The notes: generated by a model from the letters alone, not told the origin. Shown: positions 25,982 to 34,820, numbered from the stretch's first letter. The stretch: 64,000 nt of DNA from Autumnicola sp041679265 (GCF_041679265.1 NZ_JBGFSM010000003.1:1-64000), one strand, 5' to 3'. Numbers and translations are program-made.

Positions 25982-26701
25982 TTAGTGTTCTTTTTCTATA
26001 ATCCACTGGTAGCGAAAAGCCCATTTCCAGCTTATATTTTGTTTTAGTGAAGGAAGTTTGGAAGCCATTATGGCTATTTCTTCTTTTTTAAAACCACGCA
26101 GGATGGAGATTAAACCATCTTTACGGGCAATTTCATTATTGATAAATACTTTGCAAAATGCCTGGAATAACCTGTAAGCTGTTTTGCTTCGGTGGAGGTC
26201 ATTAATCACAATTCCTAAAGTTGCCTGATTATAAAAATCTTTCAACAAGCTTACAATTTGCTCATCTTTAAAATGATGCAGCGTGAGTGTGCAAAGGATA
26301 ATATCGTACTTCTGGCTCTTAAATTCTTCGCTAAAAATATTTAATGCTGAAAATTGCAGTTCCGGGTAAGAAGTGTTTAACTCCCTCGCAATCGCTATAG
26401 CATGAGGATTAGCATCAATACCCACCAGTTGAAATTTTCTTCCCTTTTTTCTTCCCCATTTGGCGATCTCCCTTAGTACTGCGCCGTTGCCGCAGCCAAC
26501 ATCTGCAATGCGTATTTTTTGTTCTTTCGGAATATCTTTTAGCAGGGTTTTCACACCGTCTAAGGTGATCTGGTTCCCTCCAAGCCACTTATTGATATTA
26601 TCCAGGTCCTGCAGGGTTTTTCTTAATTCCTTCCCGCTTAGTTCAAAATCATCCATGACTTCGGCTAAATCGGTTCTTCTGGAAGTATCAATTTTACTCA
26701 T
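25982..26701 (-). CDS. Class I SAM-dependent methyltransferase
   Basis: A 239-residue methyltransferase with motif I at residues 67-73 (DVGCGNG), a following acidic residue in LVGIDANPHA, and LCTLTLHHFKDE as motif III/post-III. It starts in a four-base overlap with the flavoprotein stop and ends four bases before the PKS gene. By analogy with SrsB of Streptomyces it may O-methylate the polyketide or quinone product. Its substrate is inferred from neighbours only. Confidence 0.82.
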   Translation of the reverse strand: MSKIDTSRRTDLAEVMDDFELSGKELRKTLQDLDNINKWLGGNQITLDGVKTLLKDIPKEQKIRIADVGCGNGAVLREIAKWGRKKGRKFQLVGIDANPHAIAIARELNTSYPELQFSALNIFSEEFKSQKYDIILCTLTLHHFKDEQIVSLLKDFYNQATLGIVINDLHRSKTAYRLFQAFCKVFINNEIARKDGLISILRGFKKEEIAIMASKLPSLKQNISWKWAFRYQWIIEKEH

Positions 26702-27825
26702 GCTGCTAAAGGCTTTCCATGGGTTCTTTTAATAATTTCAGGAATTAGAAAGGGCATTTTTTTAATCATATTTTGAGAAATTTCGGCCAGGCCTGGATTC
26801 AGCAATATTTTTTGAAGAATCCTGCCGGTTCTCATTCTGGTTTTAAAATTTTTCTCCCACTCATTTTTATATGAAAATTCAACAGCCTGCCTGTCCCTAA
26901 TTTCCTTTTTATAATTAGCTATAATCGCTTCCGAAGCAATTTTTGCACTGTGAATAGCCATAGCCATCCCATTGCCGCAAAGCGGATGGATTAATCCGGC
27001 GGCATCTCCCAGCATTAGTATATGATCTTCTACAACAGATTTTTTATCAAAAGAAACCTGGGCTATGGTGAGATCTTTGTCGAAAAGTGGCTGGGCTTTT
27101 TCAAAAAAGCTTTTCAGTACAGGATTTTTAAAAAGGACATTTTCCTTAAGATCTTCAGGATTTTTATATTTCCCGAAGCTCTCATAAGTCGCCAGGTAGC
27201 AAACATTCACATTGCCGTTCTCCACTTTGGAAAGGCCACAATAGCCACCTTTAAAATTGTTGAGGGAAACCAGTTCCTCATCAAATTGATCCTGACGATA
27301 ATGTGCCTTTACGGCCAGCCATCCGGATTTTTTCCGAATAAAATCCCGATCCAGTTTTTTATCCATCAGAGAACGCTTTCCAAAAGCACCTAATACAAAA
27401 CGGGCTTTAATTTTATTTCCCCCTGCGCAATTTACCAGAAAAGAGTTCTCCTTAAACTCAACATTGGTAACTATTTCCTGGAGGATTGTAGCCCCTTTTT
27501 CCAAAGCCTTTTCATATAAAAAATTGTCTAAAGCATACCTGCTTATCCCAAGCCCTCCCATTTTTAAAGCGGAAGCAATAGTGCGGCCGGTAGAAGTGCT
27601 AAATTCCAGGCGCTTAATCCTTTTAGGGGCCAGAGAGGAAATATCCACTTTTAAAGCTGAAAAGTATGGCAATATCTCCTGCGAAAGATATTCCCCGCAA
27701 ACCTTGTGGTGGGGAAATTTTTCTTTTTCCAGAAGCACAACATCCAAGTTGTTGGCAGACAGATGTATTGCAGCTGTTAAACCGGCCAAACCTCCTCCAA
27801 TAATTGCGATATCTGCATCTCCCAT
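26698..27825 (-). CDS. FAD-dependent oxidoreductase of the PKS cluster
   Basis: A 375-residue flavoprotein of the geranylgeranyl-reductase/aromatic-hydroxylase superfamily. It has the dinucleotide motif IGGGLAGLTAAIHL near residues 9-22 with Glu in LLEKEKFPHHKVCG, and the second FAD motif MLGDAAGLIHPLCGNGMAMA. It is the first gene of the minus-strand operon and overlaps the methyltransferase by four bases. By analogy with SrsC it may hydroxylate a phenolic lipid to a hydroquinone; reduction of double bonds is the other option. Confidence 0.8.
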   Translation of the reverse strand: MGDADIAIIGGGLAGLTAAIHLSANNLDVVLLEKEKFPHHKVCGEYLSQEILPYFSALKVDISSLAPKRIKRLEFSTSTGRTIASALKMGGLGISRYALDNFLYEKALEKGATILQEIVTNVEFKENSFLVNCAGGNKIKARFVLGAFGKRSLMDKKLDRDFIRKKSGWLAVKAHYRQDQFDEELVSLNNFKGGYCGLSKVENGNVNVCYLATYESFGKYKNPEDLKENVLFKNPVLKSFFEKAQPLFDKDLTIAQVSFDKKSVVEDHILMLGDAAGLIHPLCGNGMAMAIHSAKIASEAIIANYKKEIRDRQAVEFSYKNEWEKNFKTRMRTGRILQKILLNPGLAEISQNMIKKMPFLIPEIIKRTHGKPLAA

Positions 27826-27852
27826 AAATTGAAGATACTTAAAAGAATAAAA

Positions 27853-27877
27853 AAATCCCGGTTAAGGACCGGGATTT
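27853..27877 (-). terminator. Terminator of the OmpA-like gene
   Basis: A 10-bp stem (AAATCCCGGT/ACCGGGATTT) with a 5-base loop, followed on the minus strand by seven T. It lies between the OmpA gene stop and the PKS operon, so the PKS operon must have its own promoter in the short gap. Confidence 0.85.
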
Positions 27878-27903
27878 AGGAAATGTTTATGGTAAAGAAA
27901 TTT

Positions 27904-28608
27904 TTATTCTTCAGTTGCCTGCTTGGCTTTTTCTTTAAGATCCTCACTTGCAACAATGGCTAACTCCACTCGCCTGTTCTTGGCCCTGCCCTCTGCCGTA
28001 GTATTGTCATACTTTGGCTGGGCTTCTCCATACCATTTTGTGGTAAACCGTCCCTGGGAAAGGTTTCCGTTATTTACAAGATAATTAGTTACCGCCTGTG
28101 CACGATTTTTGGATAAGGTTAAATTATAGCTTTCAGGGCCTGTATCATCTGTATGTCCTTCCACAAGTACATTGGTATCTGGGTATTCTTTTAAAATAGA
28201 AGACAATTTGTTCAAGGTTTGCTCAGACTCTGCATTTATATTTGCTTTATCTGTAGCAAAATAAACTCCGCTGTTTTCATCGAAGGTTACATTAATGCCT
28301 TCTCCCACTCTTTCTACTTCTGCACCCGGAATTTCTTCTTCAATCTGCTTGGCCTGTTTATCCATCCGGTTACCAATATAACCGCCAGCGGCACCACCAA
28401 CAACCCCGCCAATAATGGCTCCAAGTGCAGTGTTGCCATCTCCGGTATTATTACCGATAACCCCGCCTATCACCGCTCCGCTAGTTGCGCCTATCACCGC
28501 GCCTTTTTGCTTATTATTGGCATTTTTAGTTGCCTCGCATCCCACTAACATGCACATGGCAAAAAGGATGGCGAAATATTTATTTGTTGATTTTCTCATA
28601 ACATTCAT
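27904..28608 (-). CDS. OmpA-family lipoprotein with glycine zipper
   Basis: A 234-residue outer-membrane lipoprotein. The leader ends in a lipobox before Cys (CMLVGCEAT). Residues 35-80 hold a Gly-zipper (GATSGAVIGGVIGNN, GGVVGGAAGGYIGNRMD). The C-terminal 110 residues are an OmpA/MotB peptidoglycan-binding domain with VEGHTDDTGPESYNLTLSKNRAQAV and the NRRVEL end. It anchors the outer membrane to peptidoglycan. It follows the lipocalin-like gene by two bases. ATG 28608 and ATG 28599 are both usable. Confidence 0.85.
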   Translation of the reverse strand: MNVMRKSTNKYFAILFAMCMLVGCEATKNANNKQKGAVIGATSGAVIGGVIGNNTGDGNTALGAIIGGVVGGAAGGYIGNRMDKQAKQIEEEIPGAEVERVGEGINVTFDENSGVYFATDKANINAESEQTLNKLSSILKEYPDTNVLVEGHTDDTGPESYNLTLSKNRAQAVTNYLVNNGNLSQGRFTTKWYGEAQPKYDNTTAEGRAKNRRVELAIVASEDLKEKAKQATEE

Positions 28609-28610
28609 TT

Positions 28611-29090
28611 TTAATTTTTACTAAAGTTCATTCGTATTACAAAAGGTTCCCCTTCAAGCATTACGGTTTGTTCCCAAACCATACTATCCTGGCTAAGACT
28701 TCTAAGATTCATACGGAATCCCTGTCCTCCCATTGTAGAATTCGCATTTTCATCTGTTGGTTTCAGAAGAAAATCATACATTCCCTGCGGAGTGTTCTCT
28801 TCATCTATAGACCAGTTAAAATAACGTGTTCCACTGGCACAATTAGCGCCCTGCAGCGTGTAAGTTCCCTGGTTGTTATTGGAAACAAAATCCCAGGTAC
28901 TGTTTTCAAAACAGGAAGCCGAAGCGTCATTTAATAAAGTGACATTAAATGTACCCGTGTTCTGCGGATAGGTAACACTGGTTAGCGTCCATCCACCATC
29001 AAAGGTTTTACGGGCTTCTTTAGCCACCTTGCTGGTTCCGCAGGAAAAAATAAATACCGAGACAATGAGTACGGTGAAAATCTTTTTCAT
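28611..29090 (-). CDS. Lipocalin-like lipoprotein
   Basis: A 159-residue lipoprotein: MKKIFTVLIVSVFIFSCGTS gives Cys17 as the lipobox residue. FDGGWTLTSVTYP is the Gly-x-Trp-type opening of lipocalin-like calycin barrels, and two Cys (ASCFENSTW and GANCASGTR) probably form a disulfide. This protein is often next to the OmpA-like gene in Flavobacteriia; here they are two bases apart. Ligand unknown. Confidence 0.7.
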   Translation of the reverse strand: MKKIFTVLIVSVFIFSCGTSKVAKEARKTFDGGWTLTSVTYPQNTGTFNVTLLNDASASCFENSTWDFVSNNNQGTYTLQGANCASGTRYFNWSIDEENTPQGMYDFLLKPTDENANSTMGGQGFRMNLRSLSQDSMVWEQTVMLEGEPFVIRMNFSKN

Positions 29091-29181
29091 TTTACTTGTT
29101 TTTAATTAAAATAAAAACCCAATGCAAATGCCGGCATTTGCCGAAAAAATACATTGGATTTATTTTTGTTTTTAATTCTCC

Positions 29182-29343
29182 TTATTTCCTAAATAATCTG
29201 CTTAAAAGAGAGATTACCAGTAATACAACAAATATCCAAAAGATAATTTGGGCGATATCGGCAGCTCCCTCAGCTATTCCACCGAAACCAAAGATTGCAG
29301 CGATTATAGCGATAATTAAGAAAATAATAATTAGTCGTATCAT
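29182..29343 (-). CDS. DUF1328 (YtjA-like) small membrane protein
   Basis: A 53-residue protein with two membrane helices: MIRLIIIFLIIAIIAAIFGF, then GGIAEGAADIAQIIFWIF and VVLLVISLLSRLFRK. The GFGGIAEGAADIAQ linker is the DUF1328 signature. Members are general-stress membrane proteins of unknown function. It is too short for standard length cut-offs, but start, stop and family motif all agree. Confidence 0.85.
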   Translation of the reverse strand: MIRLIIIFLIIAIIAAIFGFGGIAEGAADIAQIIFWIFVVLLVISLLSRLFRK

Positions 29344-29472
29344 AATAATTGAATTATTGATTAGCTATAACTAAAGTACTCTACCCCTCTGCGGCAGGCA
29401 AAAGATTATTAATACTTTAACAGTGGTTATGTTAATAGATCTTAATTAATTACCTCTAAAGTTGTTAAAATA

Positions 29473-31479
29473 TTAGTATTCTGTTAATTGAAGTAGCTTT
29501 TCCCTCAGTCGTTGTTTAGGAAGGTATCCTTGTTCCAAGGAAGCGGCAAAGGGAATGGGAGTTTCCATGCTTCCTACCCTAAATACCGGGGCATCAAGAT
29601 ATTGAAAGCAGTTTTCTGAAATTTGTGCGGCAATTTCTGAAGCAATGCTACCAAAGAGGGAATCTTCAGTAAGGACCAACACTTTCCCCGTTTTTCGAAC
29701 CGATTGAAAAATTGTTGAAAAATCTAAAGGCTGAAGGCTTCGCAGATCTATTATCTCTACCTCCCTAATTTCCATTTCCTCAATAGCTTCAAGAGCCCAG
29801 TGTACTCCTGCGCCATACGAGATTATTGTGATTTTATTACCTTCTTTTATAATGGAAGCTTTCCCCATCTGCAGGCTAAAATATTCTTCAGGAACATCCT
29901 GCCGCACACTCCTATACAAAGCTTTATGCTCAAAAAAAAGCACTGGATTAGTATCGTTAATTGCAGCATTCAGCAAACCTTTGGCATCGTAAGGAAAGGC
30001 CGGATATAATACTTTTAAACCCGGGACTTTTGTAAACCAGGCTTCATTGGTCTGGCTGTGGAAAGGACCAGCACCAACCCCAGCACCGCAAGGCATACGT
30101 ATTACCACATCTGCAGGTTGATTCCAGCGGTAATGGGATTTGGCCAGATAGTTTACAATGGGATTAAATCCGGAACTCACAAAATCTGAAAATTGCATTT
30201 CCACAACCGCTTTCATGTTATTGATAGAAAGGCCCATAGCTGCACCCACCACAGCAGATTCACAAATGGGCGTATTGCGAATACGTTCTTTACCAAATTC
30301 TGCTACAAAGCCTTCCGTTATTTTAAAGACCCCACCATATTCGGCCACATCCTGTCCCATTAAAACCAGGTTCTCATGCTTTTGAAAAGACTGCCGAAGT
30401 GCCTGTGAAACAGCATCTACAAAACGTATATTTTCGGTTTTTTCTAAATTCCTATTATACTGATATTCAAATTCTTTAAAAACATCATTTAACTCATTTG
30501 ATTCATTAAATGACACCTGTTCTTCAGAAAAAGATTTGCTGAGGTTTTCTTCTATTTCAAGTTTTATTTCCTGCTCAAACTGTTGTTGAATTTGCGGCGT
30601 AAGTATGCCTTCTTTTAGGAGATAATTCCTGTAATTTTCTATAGGATCTTTTAAAGACCAGGAAGCCATAAATTCTTCAGGCACATACTTTGTGCCACTG
30701 GCCTCTTCATGCCCCCTCATACGAAAGGTCTTGAATTCCAAAAGCACCGGCCTGGGGTTTTCACGCATACTTCTGGCTATTTCAGAAGTTTTTTGATAAA
30801 CTTCAAGTATATTATTTCCTTCTATAATATGTGATTCCATACCATAACCTGCGCCGCGATCTGCCAGGTTTTTGCAACGGTATTGTTCATTTACAGGAGT
30901 GGAAAGGCCGTAGCCATTATTTTCAATACAAAATAATACCGGCAAATCCCATACAGCAGCGAGGTTTAAAGCTTCATGAAAATCGCCTTCACTGGTACCG
31001 CCTTCTCCTGTAAAAACTGCGGTTACCTTATTTTCCTTTCTAATTTTGTGGGCAAGGGCAATCCCATCTGCCACTCCAAGTTGGGGGCCTAAATGAGAAA
31101 TCATCCCAATAATGTGATACTCCTGGCTACCAAAATGGAAACTGCGGTCGCGGCCTTTTGTAAATCCTCCTGCTTTTCCCTGCCACTGGGAGAATAACCT
31201 ATGTAGAGGAATGTTTCTGCCGGTAAAAACGCCCAGGTTGCGATGCATGGGAAGAAGGTATTCATCTGGCCTTAGTGCCTTGGTCACTCCTACCGCCACC
31301 GCTTCCTGGCCAATCCCGCTAAACCATTTAGATACTTTTCCCTGCCTTAAGAGGATAAGCATTTTTTCTTCTATTAAACGTGGTTTTAGCATAGATTGAT
31401 ACAAATCAAGAAGTTGATTTGCATCCAGCATACCACGATCATAATCAAAAATACAGGAAGCTCTTTTATGTAGTGGCAT
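29473..31479 (-). CDS. 2-oxoacid dehydrogenase E1, fused alpha-beta
   Basis: A 668-residue fusion of E1 alpha (residues 1-320) and E1 beta (residues 340-668) of a branched-chain 2-oxoacid or pyruvate-type dehydrogenase complex. The thiamine diphosphate motif is GEGGTSEGDFHEALN...NNGYGLS, with GEG instead of the usual GDG. The beta half starts with FVDAVSQALRQSFQKHENL and contains EMQFSDFVSSGFNPI and the MPCGAGVGAGPFHSQ segment. The fusion is common in Bacteroidota. E2 and E3 genes are not next to it. An inner start at MLDANQLLDL (residue 17) is possible. Confidence 0.85.
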   Translation of the reverse strand: MPLHKRASCIFDYDRGMLDANQLLDLYQSMLKPRLIEEKMLILLRQGKVSKWFSGIGQEAVAVGVTKALRPDEYLLPMHRNLGVFTGRNIPLHRLFSQWQGKAGGFTKGRDRSFHFGSQEYHIIGMISHLGPQLGVADGIALAHKIRKENKVTAVFTGEGGTSEGDFHEALNLAAVWDLPVLFCIENNGYGLSTPVNEQYRCKNLADRGAGYGMESHIIEGNNILEVYQKTSEIARSMRENPRPVLLEFKTFRMRGHEEASGTKYVPEEFMASWSLKDPIENYRNYLLKEGILTPQIQQQFEQEIKLEIEENLSKSFSEEQVSFNESNELNDVFKEFEYQYNRNLEKTENIRFVDAVSQALRQSFQKHENLVLMGQDVAEYGGVFKITEGFVAEFGKERIRNTPICESAVVGAAMGLSINNMKAVVEMQFSDFVSSGFNPIVNYLAKSHYRWNQPADVVIRMPCGAGVGAGPFHSQTNEAWFTKVPGLKVLYPAFPYDAKGLLNAAINDTNPVLFFEHKALYRSVRQDVPEEYFSLQMGKASIIKEGNKITIISYGAGVHWALEAIEEMEIREVEIIDLRSLQPLDFSTIFQSVRKTGKVLVLTEDSLFGSIASEIAAQISENCFQYLDAPVFRVGSMETPIPFAASLEQGYLPKQRLREKLLQLTEY

Positions 31480-31493
31480 AAAATGAAGTTTAT

Positions 31494-31501
31494 CAAATGT
31501 A
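31494..31501 (-). promoter_or_regulatory. Candidate -7 box (TACATTTG) for the E1 gene
   Basis: The minus-strand TACATTTG fits TAnnTTTG and lies 14 bases before the ATG at 31479, which would leave only a short leader. No -33 box is seen. Confidence 0.35.
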
Positions 31502-31558
31502 CTTAAATTTCTATATGCCCGGAAACTTAAATTTTTACGGCATCTCGCTTTATTTATT

Positions 31559-31566
31559 TAAATTTG
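31559..31566 (+). promoter_or_regulatory. Candidate -7 box (TAAATTTG) for the 2OG oxygenase gene
   Basis: TAAATTTG fits TAnnTTTG, 32 bases before the ATG at 31599 in the divergent region. Confidence 0.4.
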
Positions 31567-31598
31567 TCTATTGACTCTATAAATAAATACCACACAAT

Positions 31599-32555
31599 AT
31601 GGCAATGAATAATATTCCCAGCGTAGATCTGGCTGATTTTCTCTCTGATGATCCTGATAAAAAACAAAAATTTGTTGATGAAATTGGCAAAGCTTATGAA
31701 GAAATAGGTTTCGTGGCCCTTAAAAATCATTTTTTAAGTGATGAACTTGTAGATGAACTTTACAAAGAGGTAAAATCATTTTTTAACCTTCCGCTGGAAA
31801 CCAAACGCAAATATGAAATTGAAGGACTTGCAGGGCAAAGAGGCTATATTTCCTTCGGAAAAGAACATGCAAAAGGAAAAAAAGAAGGAGATCTTAAGGA
31901 ATTCTGGCATTTTGGACAGGAGCCTGCCGAAGATGCAAACCTTACCGAAGAATACCCTGAAAATGTACATGTAGAAGAATTAAAAGATTTTAATCATGTA
32001 AGTATGGAGGCTTACCGGATGCTGGAAAAAACCGGAATTTATGTTCTTAGAGCCCTTGCTCTCCATATTGGGCTGGAGGAGCATTATTTTGACCATTGGG
32101 CAAGTAATGGAAACAGCATTCTGAGACCTATACACTACCCGCCAATTACCGAAGAGCCAAAGGGGGCTGTACGTGCCGGAGCACATGGCGACATCAATTT
32201 AATTACCTTATTAATGGGAGCTTCCACCGGGGGGCTTCAGGTGTTGAGGAAAGACGGGGAATGGATTGATGCCATTCCGCAGGAGGATGAGCTTGTGATT
32301 AATGTTGGGGATATGCTGGAAAGGCTAACCAATAATAAACTGCGTTCCACAGTACACCGCGTTATCAATCCGCCTAAAGAAGAATGGGGCAAACCACGTT
32401 ATTCCATTCCATTTTTTATGCACCCCAGAAGCGAAATGCCACTAAACTGCCTGGAAGAATGTATAGATGAAGAGCATCCTAAACAATATGAAGATATTAC
32501 CGCAGGTGAATTTTTACATCAGCGGCTTGTGGAGATAGGATTACTAAAAAAGTAA
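31599..32555 (+). CDS. 2-Oxoglutarate/Fe(II) oxygenase, IPNS-like
   Basis: A 318-residue member of the isopenicillin N synthase superfamily. Iron ligands are His196 and Asp198 (AGAHGDINLITLL) and His253 (STVHRVINPP). The RYSIPFF motif holds the Arg-x-Ser that binds 2-oxoglutarate. The DIOX_N-like domain at residues 4-110 is intact. Substrate unknown. It is the first gene of a run with the SUI1-like gene (3 bases away). Confidence 0.82.
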   Translation: MAMNNIPSVDLADFLSDDPDKKQKFVDEIGKAYEEIGFVALKNHFLSDELVDELYKEVKSFFNLPLETKRKYEIEGLAGQRGYISFGKEHAKGKKEGDLKEFWHFGQEPAEDANLTEEYPENVHVEELKDFNHVSMEAYRMLEKTGIYVLRALALHIGLEEHYFDHWASNGNSILRPIHYPPITEEPKGAVRAGAHGDINLITLLMGASTGGLQVLRKDGEWIDAIPQEDELVINVGDMLERLTNNKLRSTVHRVINPPKEEWGKPRYSIPFFMHPRSEMPLNCLEECIDEEHPKQYEDITAGEFLHQRLVEIGLLKK

Positions 32556-32558
32556 GTT

Positions 32559-32915
32559 ATGGCAAAGAAGAAACTGGGACTGGAAGATCTTGGAGGTTTT
32601 GTTTTTTCAACTGATGAAGATTTTGATGAAAATCAATTTTCCGAAGAAGATCAACATCAGAATTTAAAACCTGAAGAACAGGAGCTGGAAGCACATTTTA
32701 GCAGTAAAGGCCGTGGCGGGAAAACCGTAACTATCATAAAAGGTTTTGAAGGCCCTGAAGAAGAACTCATAGCCTTAGGGAAGAAGTTGAAAAAGAAATG
32801 CGGCGTTGGCGGTTCTGCCAAAGATGGCGAGATTATTATACAGGGAGACGATCGTGAAAAAATAATGCAGCTGCTTGAGAAAGACGGCTATAATGTAAAG
32901 CGTGTTGGAGGTTAA
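32559..32915 (+). CDS. SUI1/YciH-like translation initiation factor
   Basis: A 118-residue protein. The first 45 residues are acidic and low-complexity, then an eIF1/SUI1 domain: RGGKTVTIIKGFEGPEEELIALG, KKCGVGGSAKDGEIIIQGD and LLEKDGYNVKRVGG. YciH proteins act on start-codon selection during initiation. It lies three bases after the oxygenase gene. The stop codon sits in the loop of an intrinsic terminator. Confidence 0.88.
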   Translation: MAKKKLGLEDLGGFVFSTDEDFDENQFSEEDQHQNLKPEEQELEAHFSSKGRGGKTVTIIKGFEGPEEELIALGKKLKKKCGVGGSAKDGEIIIQGDDREKIMQLLEKDGYNVKRVGG

Positions 32916-32932
32916 AAACTCCGCCACGCTTT
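32897..32932 (+). terminator. Terminator overlapping the SUI1-like gene end
   Basis: Arms AAAGCGTGTTGGAG and CTCCGCCACGCTTT pair with two imperfect positions, and a run of six T ends the second arm. The stop codon TAA (32913-32915) lies in the 8-base loop, so a terminating ribosome would cover the hairpin. Confidence 0.75.
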
Positions 32933-32945
32933 TTTATCTAAATTT

Positions 32946-33878
32946 ATGAGCAGTAAAACCATACACATTATTAATGGCGACAGCCTGGCAGATAAAATGC
33001 AGGAGCTTGATATCCCGGGAGAAAGTATTGTCTGGAGGGAATTATTATGTGAAGGCCCCACAGCACAAGAAGTTGGGAGTAATGAATTTATCAGGCTACG
33101 AAAGGGATTTTTAGAGCAAACATATGGGATATCTGCTGAAGATTATGAAGAAAAATTCCTGTCTCAACTCCAACTTCTAAAGCGAATAGAAGAGTATGAT
33201 GCGGTGGTACTATGGTTTGAATTTGATCTTTTTTGCCATATTAATATGATTGCTGCAATAAGTTTTTTCCTTAGCAATAAAAAGGAAGTGCCTATGCACC
33301 TGGTTTGCAGCAAAAAGCTGGAAGGAGACGAAGGACAAAAATCCCTTTGCCAGCTTAGCAGTAAACAACTTTTTAGCCATTATAAAAACAGGATCAAACT
33401 CACATCAGACGATCTTGAAATTGCCGAATATATATGGGAATTGTATTGCAGTAACAATCCTATGCAACTTAAATCCCAGATTAAAAGAAACTCTAATTTT
33501 GAATATCTTTCCAGTTGTATACGAGCACATATAGAGCGCTTTCCAAACAGTACCACCGGAATTAATTCATTGGAAAGTCATGTTCTGAAAATAATTAACC
33601 GTCATGAAATTTCTTCAGAAAACCAACTTTTGGGTTATGCTTTGGAATATCAGGGCTATTACGGCTACAGCGACACCCAGATGAAACGTTTGCTTACCAA
33701 GTTGCAGGGGTTTTACCTTCTGGAAAATGATAAAGTAATATTATCTAAAGAAGGAGAGCAGGCCATAAATGGAACTAAGAATTTTTACAGGCAGCTTAAA
33801 AATGAAGAATATTTTGGCGGGGCCAAGATGTATGACTTCCTTTACGATCCTGAATCGCACAGATTACTAAAACTTTAA
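32946..33878 (+). CDS. DUF1835 domain-containing protein
   Basis: A 310-residue protein. The N-terminal third (IHIINGDSLADKMQE, VWRELLCEGPT, DAVVLWFEFDLFCHINM) is the DUF1835 domain, with a Rossmann-like appearance. The C-terminal region has a helix-rich block and ends near GAKMYDFLYDPES. Function unknown; members are sometimes placed near stress or sigma-factor genes. It starts just after the terminator and is one base from the phosphorylase gene. Confidence 0.78.
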   Translation: MSSKTIHIINGDSLADKMQELDIPGESIVWRELLCEGPTAQEVGSNEFIRLRKGFLEQTYGISAEDYEEKFLSQLQLLKRIEEYDAVVLWFEFDLFCHINMIAAISFFLSNKKEVPMHLVCSKKLEGDEGQKSLCQLSSKQLFSHYKNRIKLTSDDLEIAEYIWELYCSNNPMQLKSQIKRNSNFEYLSSCIRAHIERFPNSTTGINSLESHVLKIINRHEISSENQLLGYALEYQGYYGYSDTQMKRLLTKLQGFYLLENDKVILSKEGEQAINGTKNFYRQLKNEEYFGGAKMYDFLYDPESHRLLKL

Positions 33879-33879
33879 T

Positions 33880-34752
33880 ATGAGCTTAGCAGCATCAGAA
33901 TTTATCCTGAATACAAACGGGAGCATCTACCATTTAAATTTATTACCTGAAAACATTGCGGATACCATTATAGTGGTAGGAGACCCGGACAGGGTGAACC
34001 GGGTAACCACTCATTTTGATTCCGTAGAATTTAAGGTGAGAAAAAGGGAATTCCATACCCAAACCGGGTTTTATAAAGGTAAAAGGATTAGCGTGGTATC
34101 CACGGGAATTGGAACAGACAATATAGATATTGTATTTAATGAACTTGATGCTCTTGTAAATATTGATTTTGAAACACGATCTTTAAAAGAGGAACTTCAA
34201 AGCCTTGATATTGTGCGTATTGGTACCACTGGTTCTATCCAGAAAGATATCCCGGTGGATTCTTTTTTAATGACGGAGAAGGCGGTGGGATTTGATGCTT
34301 TACTACATTTTTACGATAGCAAAAGCATACAGGATTTAACCTTTGCAAAAAAATTAATGGAACATCTGGAATGGCCTCCCCAAAAGTCTTATCCATATGC
34401 AGTAGACTGCAACAGCGAGCTGGCGGAGAGAATGGCTTCAGAAGAAGTTTTTAAAGGAATAACAGGTACTAATGTTGGTTTTTACGGGCCACAGGGCAGG
34501 ATATTGCGTTTGCCGCTGCAAGATCCCCAATTAAATCAGAGATTAGAAAGTTTCTCCTGGAATGGAAAGAGAATTACTAATCTTGAAATGGAAACTTCCG
34601 GCATCTACGGACTTTCAAAATTGCTTGGGCACCGGGCGGTTTCTATGAATGCCGTTATAGCAAACAGGGCAGGCGGGACCTTTAGTAAAGATCCTAAAGA
34701 GGTGGTAGAACGTCTTATTAAATACTGCCTGGACAAACTAGTTGCACAATAG
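33880..34752 (+). CDS. Nucleoside phosphorylase family protein
   Basis: A 290-residue protein of the PNP/uridine phosphorylase superfamily. IIVVGDPDRVNRVTTHFDSVEF holds the phosphate-binding Gly-Asp-Pro-x-Arg, VSTGIGTDNIDIVFNEL follows, and NLEMETSGIYGLSKLLGH carries the nucleoside-binding Glu-Met-Glu. It cleaves a nucleoside with phosphate; uridine is the usual substrate in this branch. It is one base after the DUF1835 gene. Confidence 0.85.
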   Translation: MSLAASEFILNTNGSIYHLNLLPENIADTIIVVGDPDRVNRVTTHFDSVEFKVRKREFHTQTGFYKGKRISVVSTGIGTDNIDIVFNELDALVNIDFETRSLKEELQSLDIVRIGTTGSIQKDIPVDSFLMTEKAVGFDALLHFYDSKSIQDLTFAKKLMEHLEWPPQKSYPYAVDCNSELAERMASEEVFKGITGTNVGFYGPQGRILRLPLQDPQLNQRLESFSWNGKRITNLEMETSGIYGLSKLLGHRAVSMNAVIANRAGGTFSKDPKEVVERLIKYCLDKLVAQ

Positions 34753-34795
34753 CTTATTTAACAGAAAATTAAACTTCATGGCATGGCCTTCTTTG

Positions 34796-34803
34796 TATTT
34801 TTG
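34796..34803 (+). promoter_or_regulatory. Candidate -7 box (TATTTTTG) for ppk1
   Basis: TATTTTTG fits TAnnTTTG and is 17 bases before the ppk1 ATG. No -33 box is seen. Confidence 0.3.
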
Positions 34804-34820
34804 GGCCTAAACATTTCTTT

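Noticed and set aside
29096..29374. Plus-strand open frame across the small DUF1328 gene
   Set aside because: The minus-strand frame has the recognised DUF1328 motif; the plus frame is its antisense shadow.
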